Of a stretch of DNA of 12,828 nt, positions 1-5,132 are shown one piece after another. The notes under the pieces were generated by a model. It ran no database searches. It had not been told where the DNA came from and worked only from the letters and a program-made list of their open reading frames with translations. This DNA comes from an uncultured Neisseria sp. (GTDB lineage: Bacteria; Pseudomonadota; Gammaproteobacteria; Burkholderiales; Neisseriaceae): assembly GCA_927911515.1 (NCBI GenBank), contig CAKMQH010000263.1, positions 1 through 12,828 of the forward strand, read 5' to 3'. Each line of letters opens with the position of its first letter. Positions within the stretch are counted from its first letter, which is position 1. The translations under genes and the position numbers were made by a program.

Positions 1-105
1 AGATTAAACAAAACAATCATAATGAAATAGGGAAAGTTTCAGACGACCTTTTCAGACGACCCTATTTGAATTATCCACCCATTTCGAAACAATCAAACCG
101 ATGAA
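1..105. repeat. Left arm of a perfect inverted repeat of at least 105 bp
   Basis: Every base from 1 to 105 is the reverse complement of 560-664 (paired positions sum to 665). The match stops at 106/559. Because it begins at the first base of the window, the true repeat may be longer on the left. The arm carries two tandem DUS copies (one perfect at 38-49, one with a single mismatch at 51-62) and ends in ATGAA, a copy of the first five bases of the HAD gene that starts in the other arm. Here those bases run into unrelated sequence and open only a 50-codon frame (101-253), which I do not call a gene. Confidence 0.93.
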
Positions 106-147
106 TTTTAAATTTCATATGTCATATTTTTGCAACAACCATTTTGG

Positions 148-185
148 AAGGTCGTCTGAAAAGCTGTTTTTCAGACGACCTTTTT
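148..185 (+). terminator. Inverted DUS hairpin terminator
   Basis: Stem 148-162 (AAGGTCGTCTGAAAA) pairs with the complementary TTTTCAGACGACCTT, with a short GCTG-type loop and a following T run. Two inverted uptake sequences making a rho-independent terminator are typical of Neisseria. The T tract favours plus-strand transcripts. For the minus-strand HAD gene, which ends about 70 bp away, the trailing sequence is less T-rich, so termination in that direction may be weaker. Confidence 0.75.
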
Positions 186-255
186 GTACAAGAGATGTAC
201 AGGGATACACGGCAATTGCATTTTCATTCCGTCGGGCGAAATGCTGTTGTTGAGG

Positions 256-564
256 TTACCCGTCGATTTGTCCGCTGTTGATAGGGAGGAAGTGGGTACA
301 GAACCGCCATTCGTGTACCGCTTGATCATCGATATAGGCGTTTGGTTTGGGTAAAAATGCTTGGAAACATTCCGATATGCCCAATTCTTTTGCGCTGCGA
401 CGGGCGTAGTCGGCTCCACCGCTGCTCCAGAGGTAAAGCATATGTCCGTTTTCATGCAGGCGGCGGACTTGGCGGATGACTTCGGGCATGGGAATGCGCG
501 TACTGCCTACGCTTCTGACAAGGGTGTCGTCCACATCAATGAAAATAACGGAGGGTCTGTTCAT
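256..564 (-). CDS. Small HAD-superfamily phosphatase-like protein, 102 aa
   Basis: The protein has the HAD hydrolase motif series: DVDDT near the N terminus (nucleophile Asp10, acid/base Asp12), a Ser-rich motif II after a hydrophobic strand (LYLWSSGG, Ser47/48), Lys73 in a KP context for motif III, and Asp79-Asp80 as motif IV. At 102 residues it has a bare core without a large cap domain, as in small phosphatases acting on macromolecules or phosphosugars. The substrate is not recognisable. The start ATG lies inside the right arm of the inverted repeat and I see no good Shine-Dalgarno sequence. The gene lies 128 bp downstream of the inositol-phosphatase-family gene on the same strand, so read-through expression is possible. 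Family confident, function unknown. Confidence 0.8.
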   Translation of the reverse strand: MNRPSVIFIDVDDTLVRSVGSTRIPMPEVIRQVRRLHENGHMLYLWSSGGADYARRSAKELGISECFQAFLPKPNAYIDDQAVHEWRFCTHFLPINSGQIDG

Positions 565-664
565 CGGTTTGATTGTTTCGAAATGGGTGGATAATTCAAA
601 TAGGGTCGTCTGAAAAGGTCGTCTGAAACTTTCCCTATTTCATTATGATTGTTTTGTTTAATCT
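560..664. repeat. Right arm of the inverted repeat of at least 105 bp
   Basis: This is the exact reverse complement of 1-105. It contains the HAD gene start codon (562-564) with its upstream region and two head-to-tail uptake sequences (603-614 with one mismatch, 616-627 perfect). The 454 bp between the arms hold the rest of the HAD gene and a DUS terminator. Recombination between arms would flip that segment and leave the HAD start and the arm upstream of it unchanged, because both arms carry the same sequence. Confidence 0.93.
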
Positions 665-691
665 GCCGCTGTATTTGCCGATAAAACCGGT

Positions 692-1487
692 TTACTGGTT
701 CTCCCGTATCCATTTTTCCCAACGTTCGAACAGGGCAGGTTGCAGGGCGGCGATGACGGAGCGTTTGAAGACGTGTTCGCCGCTCCAGAAGTCGTCGCCT
801 TCCAAAGTGGACAGGTTGCCGCCTGCTTCTTCAAAAATCAGAGCGCCGGCGGCGTAGTCCCACAGTTTTTGTCCACCGTGGACGTAAACGTCGTAGCGTC
901 CGCTAGCGAGGTAGCACCAGTCGAGCGTGCTACTGCCCATGCTGCGGATGGTGCCGAAGGGGGCGAGCGTGCTCATGCGGCTGGTGAGTTTGCCGGAACG
1001 CAGGTATTTGATTTCGACGCCTGCGATGGCTTCGCTGAGTTTTTTGTCGACGGTGCGCAGGGGGGAGTTGTGTGCCGTTGAGGTATGCGCCTTTGCCGCG
1101 TTCGGCGTAGAAACATTCACCGCTGACGGGGTTGTAGATGATGCCGAGTTCGGCGCGGCCGTTTTTGACGAAGGCGACGGAAACGGCGAAATGGGGCAGT
1201 CCGTTGACGAAGTTGTTGGTTCCGTCTATGGGGTCGACGACCCACAGCCCGTCGGTATGCGCGTGCAGTTTCCACAGGGTGGTTTGTTCTTGCACGCTCA
1301 TTTCTTCGCCGAGCATGGGGCTGTCGATCAACAAGGGCAGGGCGGCGGCGAAGGCGGTTTGGGCGGCGAGGTCGGCTTCGCTGAGCATGGAGCCGTCTTC
1401 TTTGCGGTGCGACGGGGTATTCAGGAAGCGCGGCATGACTTCGGTTTGCGCGATGTGCCGGACGACTTTTTGCAATCGGTGTAACAC
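692..1487 (-). pseudogene. Inositol monophosphatase family protein (SuhB-like), frameshifted
   Basis: Family members are Mg2+-dependent, Li+-sensitive phosphatases acting on inositol phosphates and related substrates. Reading from a GTG at 1487, with AAGGA six bases upstream (1494-1498), gives 264 aa once one base is removed, close to the roughly 265 aa typical of SuhB. Visible motifs: GEE (Glu61/62), DPIDGT with metal ligands Asp85 and Asp88, and the C-terminal WD motif (Asp210) followed by a Gly-rich end. The frame breaks at about residue 142, where the coding strand has C6 (1060-1065); five Cs would join the halves. The upstream frame can be extended to an ATG at 1565, but that start would overlap the rsmE start and lacks an SD. 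The break could be a real inactivation, slippage in a short homopolymer, or a sequencing error. I give no symbol because paralogues exist. Confidence 0.85.
1060..1065 (-). other. C6 homopolymer at the frameshift of the SuhB-like gene
   Basis: The coding strand reads ACT followed by six Cs and TGCGC. With five Cs the frame passes from GTQLP directly into LRTVDKKL and on to the conserved WD motif. With six it runs out of frame until a stop at about 930. The extra base is therefore placed here with good precision, though a neighbouring compensating position cannot be excluded. Confidence 0.75.
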
Positions 1488-1524
1488 TTTTTGTCCTTGT
1501 TTTTGCGGTTGGGGTTCGAAATCG

Positions 1525-1542
1525 TATAATCGCGTTATTATA
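1525..1542. promoter_or_regulatory. Face-to-face -10 boxes of the divergent SuhB-like / rsmE pair
   Basis: The 76-bp divergent spacer (1488-1563) has a perfect TATAAT on the plus strand at 1525-1530, with a weak TTGCGG 16 bp upstream, pointing to rsmE. A second perfect TATAAT lies on the minus strand at 1542-1537, pointing to the phosphatase gene, with no good -35. The boxes are 6 bp apart, so polymerase binding at one would be expected to exclude the other. Inferred from hexamers only. Confidence 0.5.
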
Positions 1543-1563
1543 TCCGTTTTCACTTGAAGAACC

Positions 1564-2290
1564 ATGTCCAGATTTTATCTGCCTGATGCTTTATATGCGG
1601 GGCAAGTCTTTGAACTGCCTGATAATGTTGTGCGTCATTTGAATGTTTTGCGTGTGCGCTGCGGGGAAGAGGTCGTTTTTGTTTAACGGCAACGGCAAGG
1701 CGTATCCCGCGCGTTTGGATGTTTTGGAGAAACGCCGTGCCTGCGCGGAAGTGTTGCGCGAGGAGGAGGCGGACAATGAGTCGCCGCTGAAAATCACGTT
1801 GGTGCAGTCGGTATCGAGCGGCGAACGTATGGATTTTACTTTGCAGAAAAGCGTGGAGCTGGGCGTGGTGGCGATTCAGCCGGTAATCAGCGAACGCTGC
1901 GTCGTGCGCCTGAGCGGCGAGCGGGCAGACAAACGGGTGGCGCGCTGGCAGGAAATTGTGGTGTCCGCCTGCGAACAAAGCGGCAGGAATATTGTGCCGG
2001 AGGTGCGACCGCTGCTGTCTTACCGCGAGGCTTTGAAACAGATGTCGTCTGAAACGACCAAGCTGTTGATGAGTTTGAACCGCGCCCAGAGTTTGCGTGC
2101 CGTCAAGCCGTTTTCAGACGACCTGATTTTTATGGTGGGACCGGAAGGCGGCTGGACGGACGAGGAGGAACGATTGGCATTTGAGGCGGGATTCCAGTCG
2201 GTAACGCTGGGCAAGAGGATTTTGCGGACGGAAACCGCTTCGCTGGCGGCGATTGCGGCGATGCAGACGCTTTGGGGGGATTTTGTGTGA
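1564..2290 (+). pseudogene. rsmE: 16S rRNA (uracil1498-N3)-methyltransferase RsmE, frameshifted
   Basis: RsmE is a SPOUT-class methyltransferase that uses SAM to methylate U1498 of 16S rRNA in the assembled 30S subunit. The reading starts MSRFYLPD, matching the family N terminus, but hits a stop at 1684 after the T5 run at 1676-1680. Removing one T continues the frame through FNGNG to the end, giving 241 aa, about the E. coli length. Family features in the C-terminal part are the ERMDFTLQKSVELGV segment, ACEQSGRN, the GPEGG loop (about 192-196) and LGKRILRTETA, which form the knotted SAM site. A perfect DUS lies in the coding sequence at 2113-2124 and a one-mismatch copy at 2042-2053. Upstream is a good TATAAT; the SD is weak. 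The C-terminal fragment alone would lack the start of the N-terminal RNA-binding domain. Identity is very likely; real inactivation is uncertain. Confidence 0.88.
1676..1680 (+). other. rsmE: T5 homopolymer at the rsmE frameshift
   Basis: Four Ts would give EEVVLFNGNG, matching the family's strand leading into LFDG-type sequence. Five Ts give EEVVFV and a stop at 1684-1686. The downstream frame is +1 relative to the start frame, consistent with one extra T. Confidence 0.75.
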
Positions 2291-2293
2291 CCG

Positions 2294-2305
2294 AGGTCGT
2301 CTGAA
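2294..2305 (+). other. Single DNA uptake sequence after rsmE
   Basis: A perfect AGGTCGTCTGAA four bases after the rsmE stop. It has no inverted partner nearby, so it is an uptake signal rather than a terminator. Confidence 0.8.
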
Positions 2306-2424
2306 AACGGGATATGGAAACGTAAATTTTTAGATGGTTTGAAAAGTAAGTTTTATTGAAATCATATGTTTATATTTGTTTTTCAAGCCATTGCCCGCTT
2401 TACCTGTTTTACGCCTTCGCGGCG

Positions 2425-2454
2425 TTGGGCAATTCATCCGTTTTCGCTTACAAT
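2425..2454 (+). promoter_or_regulatory. Probable fabH promoter
   Basis: TTGGGC (2425-2430) and TACAAT (2449-2454) are separated by 18 bp, placing transcription start around 2461, some 30 bases before the fabH ATG. Both boxes are close to sigma-70 consensus. The same stretch can be translated in frame with fabH, but the extension resembles nothing in the family. Confidence 0.5.
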
Positions 2455-2490
2455 AGCCGATTATCCGAATCAACGCTCAAAGGCCTTCAC

Positions 2491-3453
2491 ATGCAATACG
2501 CCAAAATTTTAGGTACCGGCAGCTATCTTCCCGCCAACCGCGTCAGCAACGACGATTTGGCGAAAAAAGTCGATACGTCCGACGAGTGGATTACGACCCG
2601 TACCGGTATCAAGTTCCGCCATATTGCAGACGAAGCCGAAAAAACCAGCGACCTCGCTGCCGAAGCATCGCGCCGTGCGCTGGTTGCTGCGGGTGTCGCT
2701 GCCGATGAAATCGATTTGATTATCGTGGCAACCGCTACCCCCGATATGCAGTTCCCATCCACCGCGACCATTGTTCAACAAAAGCTCGGCATAGAAAACG
2801 GTTGCCCCGCATTTGACGTACAGGCGGTCTGCGCGGGCTTTATGTACGCCCTGTCCACTGCCAACGCCTACATCAAAAGCGGCATGGCGAAAAAGGTTTT
2901 GGTCATCGGCGCGGAAACGTTCAGCCGCATCGTGGATTGGAACGACCGCACGACCTGCGTTTTGTTTGGCGACGGCGCAGGCGCGGTAGTGTTGGGCGCG
3001 TCCGACGAAGCAGGCATCATTCACAGCAAACTCAAAGCCGACGGCAATTATCTCGACCTGCTCAACGTGCCCGGTCAAATCGCCAACGGGCAAGTTTGCG
3101 GCTCGCCCTACGTCAAAATGGACGGACCGGGCGTGTTTAAATTCGCGGTCAAAATGCTCGCAAAAATCGCCGACGAAGTCATCAGCGAAGCAGGTTATAC
3201 CCCTGATCAAATAGACTGGCTCGTGCCGCACCAAGCCAACAAACGCATCATTGACGCCACCGCCAAACACTTGGGTCTGGATATGGAAAAAGTCATCCTG
3301 ACCGTACAGGAACACGGCAATACATCCGCCGCGTCCATCCCGCTCGCGCTCGACGTCGGTATCCAAAACGGTCAAATCAAGCGCGGACAAAACCTGCTGC
3401 TCGAAGGCATAGGCGGCGGCTTCGCATGGGGCGCGGTGTTGATGAAATACTGA
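2491..3453 (+). CDS. fabH: Beta-ketoacyl-ACP synthase III (FabH)
   Basis: FabH condenses acetyl-CoA with malonyl-ACP, the first elongation step of type II fatty-acid synthesis in the cytoplasm. The 320-aa product has the complete catalytic triad: Cys114 in AVCAGF, His247 in VPHQANKR and Asn277 in EHGNTSAAS. The N terminus (ILGTGSYLP), the DEWITTRTGI segment and the C-terminal GIGGGFAWGA glycine loop are family hallmarks. I chose the ATG at 2491 because AAAGG lies seven bases upstream and residue 1 aligns with the family start. A longer in-frame start at 2356 would add 45 unrelated residues and run through the promoter. The gene is intact and ends in a strong DUS terminator, so it is probably transcribed alone. 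fabD follows 3 kb later on the same strand. Confidence 0.97.
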   Translation: MQYAKILGTGSYLPANRVSNDDLAKKVDTSDEWITTRTGIKFRHIADEAEKTSDLAAEASRRALVAAGVAADEIDLIIVATATPDMQFPSTATIVQQKLGIENGCPAFDVQAVCAGFMYALSTANAYIKSGMAKKVLVIGAETFSRIVDWNDRTTCVLFGDGAGAVVLGASDEAGIIHSKLKADGNYLDLLNVPGQIANGQVCGSPYVKMDGPGVFKFAVKMLAKIADEVISEAGYTPDQIDWLVPHQANKRIIDATAKHLGLDMEKVILTVQEHGNTSAASIPLALDVGIQNGQIKRGQNLLLEGIGGGFAWGAVLMKY

Positions 3454-3474
3454 TTTTATGTCCGTTTAAAACTG

Positions 3475-3521
3475 AAAAGGTCGTCTGAAACTGCGCCGGT
3501 GCGGTTTCAGACGACCTTTTT
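3475..3521 (+). terminator. Inverted DUS terminator of fabH
   Basis: A perfect 17-bp stem (3475-3491 with 3504-3520) surrounds a 12-base GC-rich loop and ends in a T run. It contains two perfect uptake sequences (3478-3489 and 3506-3517, inverted). It begins 21 bp after the fabH stop. Confidence 0.88.
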
Positions 3522-3572
3522 GATGGATGCGTGTCCGTATAGTGAATTTCAAGCAGGGGTTATCCATGTCGT

Positions 3573-3679
3573 TATAGTGGATTAACTTTAAACCAGTACG
3601 GTGTTGCCTCGCCTTGCCGTACTATCTGTACTGTCTGCGGCTTCGTCGCCTTGTCTTGATTTAAATTTAATCCACTATA
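3573..3679 (-). mobile_element. Correia repeat enclosed element (CREE/nemis), complete short form
   Basis: The 107-bp segment is bounded by inverted ends TATAGTGGATTAA and TTAATCCACTATA. It carries the characteristic interior with TGCCTCGCCTTGCCGTACTA and GCGGCTTCGTCGCCTTGTC. These are non-coding MITE-like elements of Neisseria with TA-rich insertion sites. They can carry promoters at their ends and be processed by RNase III when transcribed. The length fits the short, internally deleted class. A second copy, opposite in orientation and differing at a few positions, closes the window. The minus label marks orientation relative to that copy. Confidence 0.9.
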
Positions 3680-3776
3680 TTCCCACGCAGGCGGGAATCC
3701 AATTTTGAATTGCAGCAATTTCTTTTCAAACAAAGATTTCTTGAGCTTGCCAATGAATTCCTGCCTGTGCGGGAAG
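3679..3776. repeat. dRS3 repeat and a degenerate second copy (NIME-like unit)
   Basis: Positions 3679-3698 fit the neisserial dRS3 consensus ATTCCC(N8)GGGAAT exactly and share one base with the Correia end. A degenerate copy (ATTCCT...GGGAAG) lies at 3757-3776, with about 58 bp between them that would be the RS spacer. Arrays of dRS3 and RS units form the neisserial intergenic mosaic elements, which serve as recombination tracts and, in meningococci, as phage integration targets. The array here is minimal and partly decayed. Confidence 0.7.
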
Positions 3777-3834
3777 GCAGACGGCAAGTGTCATATCAAA
3801 AGAAGATGATCAGCCCTATATCCGCTTAAAATAT

Positions 3835-3880
3835 GAAAGGTCGTCTGAAAACCTGCTGCTTTGGTTTTCAGAGACCTTTC
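3835..3880 (-). terminator. DUS hairpin with one-base deletion in one arm
   Basis: 3835-3853 pairs with 3863-3880 except that the right copy lacks one C (CAGAGACC instead of CAGACGACC), leaving a single-base bulge. The left arm has a perfect uptake sequence (3838-3849). It lies 94 bp beyond the stop of the minus-strand lipoprotein gene and is its likely terminator, though the T tract in that direction is short. Confidence 0.6.
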
Positions 3881-3973
3881 ATCATTCAGACCTTATGAAA
3901 GTTCAAAAAATGTGCTGTTCGATCAGACACAGATGGCATTTGCCATATGATTTTCCTGCCTCGTACAGAGTAT

Positions 3974-4705
3974 TTATTTACCGTCCCGCGTACCGCCGAA
4001 ACCGATATCGAAGGCCGAATTTTTGAGTTTCCCTGCAATCGAGTCGGCATTCGGACCAAAGACGCCCAGTTCGTAATTACCTGCCGGAGCATATTCCGGA
4101 TTATCAGGATTGCCCGACCTGGCAACATCGACATTGCTTCGTACACCCATGACTTCCTGTCCGTCCAGATTGATTTTTTCGAGCTTGCCCTGTCTCAGCA
4201 TGATGTCTCCAAAATCCAATTCAAGCGAGGAAATTTTTCCATGGCCGGTGCGTTCGTCGAAATCTATGGTGTATTCCAAAGAACCGGGACTTGTGCCGTA
4301 GCCAATAGTACCTTCTACAGGATCGGTTCGTTCGTTAAAAGCATCGCCGTGATAAACCACCTTGCCCATTTTAGGCAAGGCTGACTCAAGTGTCGGGGTG
4401 CCGCTGATTTGGATATCTGTAACCTCTCCAGTGTAGCCGTTAGCTTTCAGCTTCGTTCCTGTAATGCCTGTAACTGTCGAGTAAGGCAGTTCGTAAATCC
4501 GCTTCACGCTGTCATCCGGCATGTTTATGAGCGTCAGGGTTAGTTTTTGTGAGGCTGATGGGTCGGTTGATGGTTTGGCGGCAGGCGTTTGCGGCTTGGT
4601 GTTATTTGCTGTTTGGGTGGTGGGTGAATCGCCGCCACCGCTGCCACAGGCGGTCAGTGCGACTGCGAGGATGGACAAAGAGAGGGCGCGTGATAGGTTT
4701 GTCAT
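3974..4705 (-). CDS. Putative surface lipoprotein with TbpB/fHbp-like C-terminal end
   Basis: The 243-aa product has a lipoprotein signal peptide with lipobox LTAC (lipidated Cys20), then a Gly/Ser- and Thr/Pro/Lys-rich flexible linker (about 21-53). The remaining 190 residues alternate polar and hydrophobic as in beta-barrels. The end, with YELGVFGPNADSIAG and a final FGGTRDGK, resembles the barrel domains of neisserial surface lipoproteins such as TbpB, HpuA and fHbp, many of which are flipped out by Slam proteins. The residue after Cys20 is Gly, not Asp, consistent with outer-membrane sorting. Start ATG 4705 has AGGGA seven bases upstream. The ligand is not recognisable; host protein binding is inference. 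No Slam, TonB-dependent receptor or other partner lies in the window. It stands alone on the minus strand among plus-strand housekeeping genes. Confidence 0.75.
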   Translation of the reverse strand: MTNLSRALSLSILAVALTACGSGGGDSPTTQTANNTKPQTPAAKPSTDPSASQKLTLTLINMPDDSVKRIYELPYSTVTGITGTKLKANGYTGEVTDIQISGTPTLESALPKMGKVVYHGDAFNERTDPVEGTIGYGTSPGSLEYTIDFDERTGHGKISSLELDFGDIMLRQGKLEKINLDGQEVMGVRSNVDVARSGNPDNPEYAPAGNYELGVFGPNADSIAGKLKNSAFDIGFGGTRDGK

Positions 4706-4732
4706 GATATTTTCCCTAAGTTAGTTATCGAC

Positions 4733-4756
4733 AATGTAAAGGATAATGTAAAGATA
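4733..4756. promoter_or_regulatory. Tandem 12-bp repeat upstream of the lipoprotein gene
   Basis: AATGTAAAGGAT is followed directly by AATGTAAAGATA (10 of 12 identical), 28-51 bp before the lipoprotein start. The spacing of about one helical turn is what two protomers binding one DNA face would need. The GATAATGTAAAG core resembles part of a Fur-type GATAAT motif only loosely. No confident -35/-10 pair is seen for the lipoprotein gene, so a regulatory role is inference. Confidence 0.3.
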
Positions 4757-4975
4757 TTCTTCTAGTATGAAGATACTTATTGTCTTATGTTTTTTAAAAT
4801 TTTTCAATAGCTTATTTTATTTAAAGGCGGGCGGTTTATGGATGATGGTTAAGGATGTCTTTTCATTTGATTACACTGAGGCGGTTGGTGATTCTCTGAA
4901 AAATCTTTGTATCCAGTCATGTCTTTTCCAAATGGTTTAGCCAATGTTGCAGGCGGATTCTGGCTCTGTACCACT

Positions 4976-5039
4976 CTAAAAAAAGTCGTCTGAAAACGTG
5001 CAGTTGCTTCAAACCGACACCATTTCAGACGACCTTTTT
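4976..5039 (+). terminator. Bulged inverted DUS hairpin
   Basis: The left copy, AAAGTCGTCTGAAA, lacks one G compared with the intact right copy (complement of AGGTCGTCTGAA at 5024-5035). This gives a stem with one bulge and a loop of about 27 bases, followed by a run of five Ts. It is oriented as a plus-strand terminator and lies about 95 bp before the next gene. Confidence 0.55.
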
Positions 5040-5077
5040 ATTTATTATGGTTAAAATCCACATGGATTATGATAAAT

Positions 5078-5086
5078 TGGTATAAT
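5078..5086 (+). promoter_or_regulatory. Extended -10 promoter of the cold-shock/DUF1294 gene
   Basis: TGGTATAAT is a perfect TGnTATAAT extended -10 element. No -35 box is visible at the usual distance, which extended -10 promoters tolerate. It lies about 47 bp before the ATG at 5133. Because fabD follows closely, this promoter probably serves both genes. Confidence 0.6.
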
Positions 5087-5132
5087 TTCAAAACTGATTA
5101 TCCAATACATTTTTTCCTAATATAAAAATAAA

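Larger units (their letters stand above)
4706..5132. other. 427-bp intergenic region between the lipoprotein and cold-shock/DUF1294 genes
   Basis: An AT-rich spacer between divergently transcribed genes. It holds the tandem 12-mer at 4733-4756, a bulged DUS hairpin at 4976-5039 and the extended -10 promoter at 5078-5086. Between the 12-mer and the hairpin I see only a 31-codon open frame (4845-4940) without a good SD, which I do not call. The hairpin points in the plus direction although no plus-strand gene precedes it. Confidence 0.6.

Noticed and set aside
148..185. Repeats of the AGGTCGTCTGAA type as a CRISPR-like array
   Set aside because: Copies are scattered, 12 bp long, often inverted pairs and match the uptake sequence; there are no regular spacers.
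101..253. 50-codon frame starting at the ATGAA copy in the left inverted-repeat arm
   Set aside because: It arises because the repeated HAD start runs into unrelated sequence and through a DUS hairpin; there is no family similarity.
1488..1565. Longer N terminus of the SuhB-like protein from an ATG at 1565
   Set aside because: That codon overlaps the rsmE start on the other strand and has no SD; the GTG at 1487 has AAGGA six bases upstream and gives the family length.
1676..1684. Programmed +1 frameshift in rsmE
   Set aside because: No known slippery-stop arrangement such as that of prfB, and the family does not use frameshifting; an extra T is simpler.
2356..2490. N-terminal extension of fabH from an upstream in-frame start
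   Set aside because: The 45 extra residues have no FabH counterpart and overlap a good promoter; the ATG at 2491 has an SD and aligns with the family start.
2509..3390. 293-codon open frame antisense to fabH
   Set aside because: A shadow of the codon bias in fabH; the composition is not protein-like and there is no start signal.
3573..3679. Riboswitch or attenuator between fabH and the lipoprotein gene
   Set aside because: The strong dyad is fully explained by the Correia element ends and interior.
4741..4760. Fur box upstream of the lipoprotein gene
   Set aside because: Only GATAAT-like fragments are present; the second half of a 19-bp Fur palindrome is missing.
4845..4940. 31-codon open frame (MVKDVFSFDY start)
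   Set aside because: No SD at correct spacing, no recognisable motif and chance-length; kept only as a possible remnant before the orphan terminator.
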